Assembly (NCBI GenBank): GCA_964342265.1
Contig: CAYFFE010000106.1
Location: forward strand, 1 to 12,636
Direction of reading: 5' to 3'
Length of the DNA: 12,636 nt
Source: Halioxenophilus sp964342265
Lineage (GTDB): Bacteria > Pseudomonadota > Gammaproteobacteria > Pseudomonadales > Cellvibrionaceae
A model generated the notes under the pieces. That model was not told where the DNA came from. It worked only from the letters and a program-made list of their open reading frames with translations, and did no database searches. This document shows, piece after piece, positions 1 through 6,256 of the stretch (the first letter of the stretch is position 1; every line of letters begins with the position of its first letter). A program made the position numbers and the translations under genes.

Positions 1-20
1 ATTTTCAATTACCGCACGGC

Positions 21-44
21 GATTAACTCAGGGATGAGTTAATC
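21..44. repeat. Perfect 10-bp palindrome with GGGA loop
   Basis: Arms GATTAACTCA (21-30) and TGAGTTAATC (35-44) are exact reverse complements around a 4-nt GGGA centre. As RNA it would form a 10-bp stem closed by a GNRA-type tetraloop. It lies 33 bp upstream of the 78-872 gene. No T-tract follows on the plus strand (the next bases are AGAGTATCC), so it is a poor intrinsic terminator. It could be an operator, a 5'-UTR hairpin or one copy of a short palindromic repeat. A related palindrome lies at 909-930, beyond the other end of the same gene. Confidence 0.7.
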
Positions 45-77
45 AGAGTATCCTATAAAAAATTAAAAAAATAGCGC

Positions 78-872
78 ATGAAATTCTTTCGCTACTGGGT
101 GGAAAACACCTTTAACATCACCATCGGCGAGCAAGTCGAAGCCATTAAATTACTCGTGGGTTCGAATATTTCCGAGCAAGACGCCGAACGGCAAGCCCAG
201 CAGCGCGCCCAACTGATTGAGCAACGCATTGCCCAAGGCGAATTGCCTGACGCCTACGAAGTTGCCATTAAAGAACACGTTGAAAAAATTATCGACGACA
301 ACAATATCATCACTGTGTGCCGCTACGGGGCGAAAATACTCAACACCACGCAATACACAATTTTCGATTTAGATCACTACCCGGTGGATTTTTTTGATTT
401 CGTAAAACCCGTTCGCAAGCTGCCCACCAAAGAGCGTATTGTCGCCAAGTTTTTACAGCGACTAAAACGTTACCCGGAGCTTGGCAAAGATTTTCGCATT
501 TACGAAACCACCAAAGGCATTCGCGTGATTGGCAAACAATATTTAGAGCCCACCGAAAAGAACAACCAACGTCTGTTGCAAAAATTAAACGTCGATTGGC
601 TGTACACCATTCTCTCGCAAAAACAAAACTGCTACCGCGCCAGAATCACCCCCAAACCCTACCGCTTGCGCATTCCCACCATTAAAATCCGCTCGCCACT
701 GGTGTGCCAAACCAACGCGTACCAACAGTGGACAAAGCTCTACCAAAACGCGTCTGAGCGCTATTCGGTCGTTAAACTTGTTCAAATCGTAGGAAATGAT
801 TTTAGTCACGAACCCATTATTCAATTGCACGACCAGCATTGTCGTGAAGCGTTGCGCGGTACTTTGGCTTAG
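78..872 (+). CDS. Conserved-looking hypothetical protein, possible primase-fold relative
   Basis: This encodes a 264-residue soluble protein with no signal peptide or membrane segment. I do not recognise the family with certainty. Visible landmarks are a charged helical region (residues 30-75), an acidic FDLDHY motif (96-101), RIYETTKGIRVI (140-151) and a basic CYRARITPKPYR motif (185-196). An acidic D-x-D pair, followed by a T-x-x-G-x-R strand and a basic segment, is loosely reminiscent of archaeo-eukaryotic primase-like proteins; this is inference and weak. The ATG at 78 has no clear Shine-Dalgarno sequence (upstream is A-rich, ending ATAGCGC), so either translation is weak or the start is leaderless. 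It converges on the LysR gene, with 37 bp between the two stop codons. Composition resembles the neighbouring chromosomal genes. Confidence 0.75.
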   Translation: MKFFRYWVENTFNITIGEQVEAIKLLVGSNISEQDAERQAQQRAQLIEQRIAQGELPDAYEVAIKEHVEKIIDDNNIITVCRYGAKILNTTQYTIFDLDHYPVDFFDFVKPVRKLPTKERIVAKFLQRLKRYPELGKDFRIYETTKGIRVIGKQYLEPTEKNNQRLLQKLNVDWLYTILSQKQNCYRARITPKPYRLRIPTIKIRSPLVCQTNAYQQWTKLYQNASERYSVVKLVQIVGNDFSHEPIIQLHDQHCREALRGTLA

Positions 873-908
873 GCTTCGCTTTAATTTAAGATCAACGCGC
901 CCGTTGTA

Positions 909-930
909 GTTAATCACGGGAATGATTAAC
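909..930. repeat. Second GGGA-centred palindrome between convergent genes
   Basis: Arms GTTAATCA (909-916) and TGATTAAC (923-930) are exact reverse complements around CGGGAA. The core reads TTAA-TCAC-GGGA-ATGA-TTAA (910-929), which is the same 20-nt layout as TTAA-CTCA-GGGA-TGAG-TTAA at 23-42. It overlaps the last codons and stop of the LysR gene and follows the stop of the 78-872 gene by 36 bp. A termination role is possible, but neither strand shows a T-tract after the stem. Confidence 0.65.
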
Positions 931-1818
931 GCTGCTTAGCAAATAGTCTTCAAATAAACTCACTTTCGCGGGCAAAAACTCCCGACTGTGCCTTACCAAC
1001 CAAATGCTCGATTTTTGATCTTGAGTGTTCGCCACCACTTGCCATTGGGGCAATAATTGCACTAACAAACCACGGCGTAAATCCTCGGCCACCAACCAAT
1101 CGGCCATCGGTGCAATACCCAAACCATCGCGGGCGCACACTCGAATAGCCGTTGGGTTGGACGATAAAATAGCCGCGTTAACCGATACGCTTTCTGTTGT
1201 GGAGTCGCGAACAAACCACCAATGCCGCTTAAAATTCGACAGAGTGTAGTTAATCAGCGAATGATGATTTAAATCACTGGGATAATCGATGTTAGCGGCT
1301 GAACGCAAATACTCCGGGCTCGCCACCAAATAATATTCAACATCGCACAGGCGCTTACACACCAACGCGGAGTCTGCCAATTCTCCATGGCGAATGGCCA
1401 GATCGATTCCTTCACCAACAATATCCACCACCGAATCGGACAAGAGCAGCTCGATGGTGATTTCTGGGTATTTTGCTCGGAATGTTTTCAGCAGCGGCGC
1501 AATAACCACGTTGCCAAAGGCCACCGAAGCCGACACGCGTAAATGGCCGGAAGGTTGCAATCGGGTTTTTAGTACGGCGTCTTTGGCCGCGTTTAATTCC
1601 TCCACGGCGGGCGATACTTTCTGCAGGAATATTTCACCGGCTTCGGTTAATGCCATGATGCGTGTGGAGCGGTTGAGTAATCGCACACCCAGCTCTTCTT
1701 CTAAATTGTGCACGGCCCGCGATATAGACGACGGAGCCACGCCCCTCTCTCTCGCCACCGGCGCAAAACCCCCGGCTCGAATAACGGCCAGAAAAATTTC
1801 GATATTGGATAACTGCAT
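910..1818 (-). CDS. LysR-family transcriptional regulator
   Basis: This encodes a 302-residue protein, the usual LysR length. Residues 1-60 form the winged helix-turn-helix: MQLSNIEIFLAVIRAGGF opens it and VAPSSISRAVHNLEEELGVRLL is the recognition region, followed by NRSTR and LTEAG. Residues from about 90 onward form the periplasmic-binding-protein-like effector domain (GHLRVSASVAFG, GIDLAIRHGEL, LVASPEYL). The effector is unknown. The start is placed at 1818 rather than at the in-frame ATG at 1872, because LysR proteins begin with this helix and an AGG Shine-Dalgarno core sits 8 nt upstream. It is divergent from the dehydrogenase gene at 2015, the classic arrangement in which a LysR protein controls its neighbour and itself, so that gene is the likely target. 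Confidence 0.93.
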   Translation of the reverse strand: MQLSNIEIFLAVIRAGGFAPVARERGVAPSSISRAVHNLEEELGVRLLNRSTRIMALTEAGEIFLQKVSPAVEELNAAKDAVLKTRLQPSGHLRVSASVAFGNVVIAPLLKTFRAKYPEITIELLLSDSVVDIVGEGIDLAIRHGELADSALVCKRLCDVEYYLVASPEYLRSAANIDYPSDLNHHSLINYTLSNFKRHWWFVRDSTTESVSVNAAILSSNPTAIRVCARDGLGIAPMADWLVAEDLRRGLLVQLLPQWQVVANTQDQKSSIWLVRHSREFLPAKVSLFEDYLLSSVNHSRD

Positions 1819-1880
1819 GGATTGAACCTGATATTGGCTGGGCTTGCTGCGGAGGGTTGCAGCTTTCCACATTCGTGCAG

Positions 1881-1908
1881 TTTACGCAACAGTAAAGTGC
1901 TTTACGCA
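1881..1908. promoter_or_regulatory. Candidate LysR operator in divergent intergenic region
   Basis: The 196-bp gap between the divergent LysR and dehydrogenase genes holds a direct repeat TTTACGCA (1881-1888 and 1901-1908, 20 bp apart, about two helical turns). Between and overlapping the copies is an inverted repeat GTAAAG-TG-CTTTAC (1892-1905). The position and dyad symmetry suit a LysR-type recognition site, although the spacing is not the textbook T-N11-A. No convincing -35/-10 pair could be assigned to either gene. Confidence 0.4.
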
Positions 1909-2014
1909 TAGTTTATTCGATCTTTTGCGCCCTGCATACTGCCGTTATCGGTGATTTCCATCTTTTCGCAACAGGTCGCCTGTTACTTCAACTGATTTTT
2001 TGCAGGAGCACACT

Positions 2015-2884
2015 ATGAACATTGCATTTTTGGGCCTAGGCGCCATGGGCTCGCGCATGGCGCGTCACCTTATTAACAGCGACCACACCGTCACCCTTTG
2101 GAATCGCTCAACAGCCGCCACTCTGGAATTTCTCGATAGCTCCGCCACCGTCGCGGCCTCGCCCGAACAAGCGGTGGCCGAGGCCGATGTGGTTTTCTGC
2201 ATGGTACGTGATGACACGGCCTCCCGAGACGTTTGGTTGTCGCGCTACGGCGGTGCATTAGCGGCCATGAAAACCACTGCCATCGGCGTTGAATGCTCGA
2301 CTTTATCGGTGCCCTACGTGCGAGAGTTGGGCGAAGCCTTTGCCGCCCAAGGCAAGGCTTTTTTAGAAGCGCCGCTAGCGGGATCGCGCCCACAGGCCGA
2401 GCAGCAGCAATTAATTTTTCTCGCCGGCGGCGAGCCGACAACACTGGCAACCGTGCAACCTCTGCTGTTAACCATGGGCGCGAATGTGCACCATGCAGGA
2501 TCGATCGGCTCGGGTGCCACAGTTAAATTAATGGTCAACGCTTTACTCGGTACTCAGTTGGCGCTTATGGGGGAATTAATCGGTTTTGCCGCCCAAGCCG
2601 ATGTTGACCCAGAAGTTGCCGTCAAGATCGTCAGTGCCACGCCAGTGTGTAGCCCGGCATTAAAAGTCTCTGCGGCGGCCATGCTCAACGGCCAGTTTGC
2701 ACCGGCGTTTCCCATCGATTTGGTGGCCAAAGATTTTTCTTTGTTAATGCAATCGCAAAACACACAACCCCTACCGCTTAGCCAAAGCACACAGACTATT
2801 TATCAAGCGGCCGTTAAAGAGGGTTTTGGCCAAGACAACATTACCGGCATTGTTCAGCGCTACTGGCCCAAAGCAGAGCAATAA
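2015..2884 (+). CDS. NAD(P)-dependent beta-hydroxyacid dehydrogenase (3-HIBADH/GLYR family)
   Basis: This encodes a 289-residue cytoplasmic oxidoreductase of normal family length. The N-terminal Rossmann domain has GLGAMGSRM (residues 7-15), and WNRS follows strand 2 (29-32); Arg31 there suggests NADPH preference. The substrate loop is EAPLAGSRPQAEQQQL (118-133), which resembles GLYR/succinic-semialdehyde reductase-type members (EAPVSGS) more than classical MmsB. The helix GSGATVKLMVN (165-175) carries the family's catalytic lysine, here Lys171, and a later Lys239 lies in VAKDFSLL. The start is ATG 2015, with CAGGAG at 2003-2008; a TTG 15 bp upstream is rejected because it would place that Shine-Dalgarno sequence inside the gene. 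The likely role is reduction of a small semialdehyde or oxidation of a 3-hydroxyacid; the exact substrate cannot be read. It is probably controlled by the divergent LysR protein. Confidence 0.92.
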   Translation: MNIAFLGLGAMGSRMARHLINSDHTVTLWNRSTAATLEFLDSSATVAASPEQAVAEADVVFCMVRDDTASRDVWLSRYGGALAAMKTTAIGVECSTLSVPYVRELGEAFAAQGKAFLEAPLAGSRPQAEQQQLIFLAGGEPTTLATVQPLLLTMGANVHHAGSIGSGATVKLMVNALLGTQLALMGELIGFAAQADVDPEVAVKIVSATPVCSPALKVSAAAMLNGQFAPAFPIDLVAKDFSLLMQSQNTQPLPLSQSTQTIYQAAVKEGFGQDNITGIVQRYWPKAEQ

Positions 2885-2912
2885 AAGTTAACCACCAAAA
2901 ACACGGCACTAT

Positions 2913-2996
2913 TTAATTCAGGGGAAAGCTAGGTTAATTCAGGGGAAAGCTAGGTTAATTCAGGGGAAAGTTATGTTAATTCAGGAGAAAATTATG
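2913..2996 (+). repeat. Four 21-bp tandem copies of a ribosome-binding/start region
   Basis: Units lie at 2913-2933, 2934-2954, 2955-2975 and 2976-2996. Each opens with TTAATTCAGG and continues GGAAAG or AGAAAA. Units 1 and 2 are identical and end CTAGG. Unit 3 ends TTATG. Unit 4 ends TTATG, where the ATG (2994-2996) is the likely start of the YceI gene. Every unit therefore has a purine-rich Shine-Dalgarno-like core at the same phase. Unit 3 keeps an ATG (2973) in the same frame, 7 codons upstream, while units 1 and 2 have AGG in that position. The array was probably formed by tandem duplication of the leader of the YceI gene. Confidence 0.9.
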
Positions 2997-3665
2997 AACA
3001 CGATTTACAAAAAATTAAGCCTTATGGTACTGCTGGGCAGTGCTTCAATCACTCACGCCGAGCTCAAACCTTATACACTTGATTTAGGCCACGCGTATGT
3101 GGGCTGGGAAACAGAGCACCTGGGGCTATCCAGTACTCGCGGACGATTTGACGACTTCGACGGAGAGTTTTTAATTGATGATAAGCACTGGGAAAAATCC
3201 AAGATACAGTTTACGGTAAAAACCGACTCTATAAATTCCAATCATATTGGCCGGGATAATCATCTAAAAAAATCGGATTTTTTAAACGTTGAAAAATACC
3301 CCAAAATGACCTTTGCCTCTCAATCAATCGCCATGAAAAACAAAACCCAAGGTAAAATTTTGGGCGAATTAACCCTGCACGGCGTAACTGCGCCCTTGGC
3401 ACTGGATTTTGAAATCGTCGGCAACCGTCAATTCCCTGAGTTTTTGCCCAATTACGATCAATTACCCGCTCTGGGAATTATTGCCACAGGCACACTCAAT
3501 CGAACCGACCACGGTATGACTCATGTGTCGTTTCCGGGATCTCCCGTACCGGACGAAATTACCCTGGATATTCGCTTTGATTTAGTGGATTGCCACAAAG
3601 CCCCAGAAACCAATGTGCCCTGCCACTGGGGACGAGTACCAGGCTTTAAAGGACCCAGCGAGTAA
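2994..3665 (+). CDS. YceI-family periplasmic protein
   Basis: This encodes 223 residues. Residues 1-22 are a Sec signal peptide (KK, then LSLMVLLGSASI, cleavage after THA). The mature part is a YceI lipocalin-like beta-barrel: YTLDLGHAYVGWETEHLGLS near the N-terminus, SINSNHIGRDNHLKKSDFLNVEKYPKMTF as the family's central signature, GELTLHGVTAPL, and a C-terminal strand ITLDIRFDL. YceI proteins bind isoprenoid or amphiphilic lipids in the periplasm; the ligand here is unknown. The C-terminal tail has two Cys (DCHKAPETNVPCHWG) that could form a disulfide. ATG 2994 is preferred because it directly precedes the signal peptide and follows CAGGAGAAA; an in-frame ATG at 2973, inside the tandem repeat, would add MLIQEKI. 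The gene lies 109 bp after the dehydrogenase on the same strand and may be cotranscribed. Confidence 0.93.
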   Translation: MNTIYKKLSLMVLLGSASITHAELKPYTLDLGHAYVGWETEHLGLSSTRGRFDDFDGEFLIDDKHWEKSKIQFTVKTDSINSNHIGRDNHLKKSDFLNVEKYPKMTFASQSIAMKNKTQGKILGELTLHGVTAPLALDFEIVGNRQFPEFLPNYDQLPALGIIATGTLNRTDHGMTHVSFPGSPVPDEITLDIRFDLVDCHKAPETNVPCHWGRVPGFKGPSE

Positions 3666-3671
3666 ACACAA

Positions 3672-3696
3672 AAAAGCCCGGAAAATCCGGGCTTTT
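3672..3696. terminator. Bidirectional intrinsic terminator
   Basis: AAAAGCCCGG (3672-3681) and CCGGGCTTTT (3687-3696) form a perfect 10-bp stem with loop AAAAT. It lies between the convergent YceI and CsgG-like genes. In the minus direction the stem runs into a run of six T followed by GTG, and in the plus direction into four T, so it should terminate both genes and is stronger for the minus strand. Confidence 0.93.
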
Positions 3697-3728
3697 AATG
3701 CTTTGTCGTACTTGTTTTTTTAACTCAT

Positions 3729-5678
3729 TTAGAAGCAATTTACCGCAGCTTTTCTGAGTTCAGCTAAAGTGGGTTCTTGCTCCAAAGATTTATTGTCCTG
3801 AATCGCCGCTGCTCTCGCCAGGGCTTTTACCTGTGCGGGGCAATTGGAATTACTGGCGTGTTCTTCGGCTTCTTGCAGGTATTTCTTTTCTTGATCAGAT
3901 AAAAGCGTTACCAGCTTTTGACCTACCTCAGTCGCCAATTCTTTTACCAAGCCATCCAGAATTTCCACGTCGGAGGGTAAATTTGCCAGCTCAAACGGCA
4001 TCACAAAATCGCCCATTTCCACACCTTCTTTACTGGTGTCGGTAAATTCTTGCTCTTTCGTAATGGAGTCTGGAAAAATAATTTTGCCGCTGTCGGCTTC
4101 AACCAAGCGGTAACCCACCGAAACGATACCTAGCTTGCGGTGCTCGGTAATGCCCACCGAAACATTTTCGTGTTTATCCACACTGATGGTATCGGAAGGC
4201 TGGTCGACTTTTTTGCGCTCTTTAGACGACATTTCCAACCAAGTGCCGTAAGCCGGATTGGGAATGGTTTCTCGCCCAACCACCACACGCAATGTTTTAC
4301 GGCCTTTCACTTCAGTGGTATCCACTTTGGCCTCTAAAACGCTACCGGTTACCAAATAATCCACCGCCGATAAATTCGCACCCTGGCCACTCAATTCGCG
4401 CTCGCGCAAAATGGCCTCGTACTGCTGGCGCTCGACAATGCGAACATCGTGAGGAATTTGCTCAAACAGGTACTGGGTAACAAACGAGGAAATTACGCTG
4501 CCGTAATCGTGACGTTGAGCGGAGTTTTGGAATTCCGTGGTGGTAACGCGACGCACGGCATTTTGCTCGACTTCGTTTTTTACGGTGTTAAAACGGGTGC
4601 GGTAAAGCGGATGGGCCTTGTTAAAATCGCCAATCATCAGCAAATAAGCCAACGCGCCTTCTGGATCTTTTGCGTCCGTGCGCTCCTGATGCTTGGCAGC
4701 CAATTGATCAATTAACGCTTGATAACGACTAATAGGCAGTTTGCCCAAGCCCAGTTGATCGTAGATTTCTGCGCCTTGCTGGTACCAGCGATACGAGTTG
4801 GATAACTGCGAGGGCTCCAACACCGCTTGATCGGCTTTAGCGACGAAATACTCGGCCATGGTTTCGGCGGTGCCCGACAACTTGCTCAAAATTAAATCGA
4901 AATCGGGCGACGCGGTCATTTGTGAAAAGATTTGATAGGCGCCATCCGGATCGCCACCGCCCAGAGCTTGTAAGAATTGGTTTTCGTAAGCCTTGGCGTC
5001 GTAGCTTGCCAATTCGTCCGCTAGGCTGGCGTCTTCGCCGCGCACTTCACGAACCAAAGCAACCCGCGCCTGAATGTTTTCGTCGAATCGACCCTCGGCT
5101 TTTGCGTCGCGAATGTCGGAAATCAAACCGTCGATAAAGCGGTTTTTCTGCTGCTGCCACTGGCTTTCGCCGGTTAGGCGATACAGTTCATCCAAGAGGT
5201 TCAGCGTTTCGGGATCGGATAAATCCTGGTCCAGTTTTTTGGCTTCAAAGTCAACTAATTCTTTGGTGCGTTTTTCTTCCAAAGCGATGCGATCGCGTAC
5301 TCGCTGCCATTTGCTGGCCGGCACTTCCGAAGCACCCTGCAAGCTACCCGCGATATTGGTGATGGTTTGCAGAGGAATGACGCCGTTGTCTTCGCGCTTG
5401 GCCACAAAATTGGAATCCAACTGATCGATGGCCAAATCCACCAGCTTACTTTGCAATATAGCGCGGCGGGAAAAATCTTCGGCATGGGAGGACTGATCCT
5501 TGCCCGTTAATTGAATGTTGGCCGTTTTTAGGGCGTTCAACACTTCGTCGTAATTATTGAGCTGGCGAATATCCGCCGCGGTTAGAGTTACGATGGGCTC
5601 GGGTGGCTGCGTATTTCCACCGCAGTTTACCAACATCGCCGTTGTAAGCAGGCACGCAAAAATCCGTATTGTTTTCAC
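3729..5678 (-). CDS. Large lipoprotein with C-terminal CsgG-like domain
   Basis: This encodes 649 residues. A lipoprotein signal ends in LVN-C19, with Gly at +2, so outer-membrane retention is expected. Residues 40-370 are a charged, mostly helical region that includes TPR-like stretches (for example around 235-360). Residues 390-600 resemble the CsgG/LpoB-type fold: YGSVISSFVTQYLFEQ, then RIVERQQYEAILRERELSGQ, then DYLVTGSVLEAKV, and later VSVGYRLVEADSGKII. In CsgG-related proteins this layout carries nucleotide-binding-like or pore-forming folds; none of the curli partners CsgA, B, E or F is nearby, so curli export is not implied. Cys613 and Cys648 could pair. The start codon is GTG at 5678 with AGGA 9 nt upstream; no better ATG precedes the signal peptide. 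The role is unknown, with cell-envelope assembly or regulation inferred. Confidence 0.85.
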   Translation of the reverse strand: MKTIRIFACLLTTAMLVNCGGNTQPPEPIVTLTAADIRQLNNYDEVLNALKTANIQLTGKDQSSHAEDFSRRAILQSKLVDLAIDQLDSNFVAKREDNGVIPLQTITNIAGSLQGASEVPASKWQRVRDRIALEEKRTKELVDFEAKKLDQDLSDPETLNLLDELYRLTGESQWQQQKNRFIDGLISDIRDAKAEGRFDENIQARVALVREVRGEDASLADELASYDAKAYENQFLQALGGGDPDGAYQIFSQMTASPDFDLILSKLSGTAETMAEYFVAKADQAVLEPSQLSNSYRWYQQGAEIYDQLGLGKLPISRYQALIDQLAAKHQERTDAKDPEGALAYLLMIGDFNKAHPLYRTRFNTVKNEVEQNAVRRVTTTEFQNSAQRHDYGSVISSFVTQYLFEQIPHDVRIVERQQYEAILRERELSGQGANLSAVDYLVTGSVLEAKVDTTEVKGRKTLRVVVGRETIPNPAYGTWLEMSSKERKKVDQPSDTISVDKHENVSVGITEHRKLGIVSVGYRLVEADSGKIIFPDSITKEQEFTDTSKEGVEMGDFVMPFELANLPSDVEILDGLVKELATEVGQKLVTLLSDQEKKYLQEAEEHASNSNCPAQVKALARAAAIQDNKSLEQEPTLAELRKAAVNCF

Positions 5679-5698
5679 AGGTATATATCCTAATGTCT

Positions 5699-6256
5699 TA
5701 ATTGTTATTAATTGGCCGCATCACCCAAAGATTACTGCCACCGTTTGCACTAAACGAGATTAACCCGTTAGCAGACCCAGTCTGTTGATAATTCAACGAC
5801 TTAGCCCGCCGACAAACCCCGCAAAATTCCCGGCAATGGGTAAGCCACCAACGCCCAGGAAGGTTTGTGCATGTTGTTAGACGCCGGCAAACCCAGTCGT
5901 CCCTGGTTAACCGGTTTGTTTGCTGCACGGCTGTACTGCAAATTAAGCACTGCAATTGATGCAAGTTTCATCATCATAGCTTTGATCCATGGAAAGCTCC
6001 AATAAGCCATGGCCTATTTTCCGGGCAGACACCCAATTAGTGATACAACCCGAATCATGCCTTCCGGTATCCTGTGCGTACGATGCGCGATGGATGATTG
6101 CAACGTAACTAAGCAGTGATTTTTGCGCAGATATTATCCCGGCCTCGGGCCAAGCATGCCTGAATCGTCACACCTGTGGCATCAAGAATTGTAAATAAAA
6201 GGATCTTTGCGCCACCGCACTCCTGATCTTTTAGGGTATTGCTAAGAAGGTATTGC
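5699..6256. other. Gene-poor intergenic stretch with degenerate coding-like remnants
   Basis: This is 558 bp between two minus-strand genes, with no gene I can support. On the minus strand, an 88-codon open stretch ends at 5698 with a protein-like tail (GLISFSANGGSNLWVMRP), 20 bp before the CsgG-like gene. A 69-codon ATG frame covers 6010-5801, with only a weak upstream AGG. A third short frame, about 6230-6109, reads ILLFTILDATGVTIQACLA. None shows a recognisable domain. Related short strings occur at 5801-5819 (TTAGCCCGCCGACAAACCC) and 5878-5895 (TTAGACGCCGGCAAACCC). The string GGGCAGACACCC (6023-6034) resembles, from memory, sequences flanking REP-associated transposase genes. Decayed mobile or repeat DNA is the most likely content. 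Confidence 0.4.
6200..6224 (-). terminator. Possible terminator after DUF1513 gene
   Basis: On the minus strand AGGAG-TGCG-GTGG-CGCA-AAGATCCT forms a short stem (TGCG/CGCA, extended by AGGA/TCCT across a bulge), followed by TTTATTT. It lies 33 bp past the stop of the DUF1513 gene. The stem is short and bulged, so the call is weak. Confidence 0.35.

Noticed and set aside
837..876. GAAGC...GCTTC pairing at the end of the 78-872 gene as a terminator
   Set aside because: It is only 5 bp with a loop of more than 20 nt, and the following T-run is interrupted.
1394..1825. 143-codon plus-strand frame opposite the LysR gene
   Set aside because: It is antisense to a well-conserved LysR coding sequence and its translation is low-complexity Ser/Thr/Ala text typical of an opposite-strand shadow.
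2913..2996. Short direct repeats as a possible CRISPR array
   Set aside because: The 21-bp units abut with no spacers and carry the ribosome-binding site of the following gene.
5791..5882. ATTCAAC...GTTAGAC ends (minus: GTCTAAC...GTTGAAT), 92 bp apart, resembling integron attC core sites, with internal ACAAACC/GGTTTGT pairing
   Set aside because: The outer core sites do not pair well with each other, the loop layout is not that of attC, the candidate 69-codon frame overlaps the site instead of preceding it, and no integrase or second site is present.
5801..6010. 69-codon ATG frame on the minus strand as a gene
   Set aside because: It has only a weak ribosome-binding site and no recognisable domain, and lies in a stretch where other frames look equally decayed; it is described within the gene-poor region instead.
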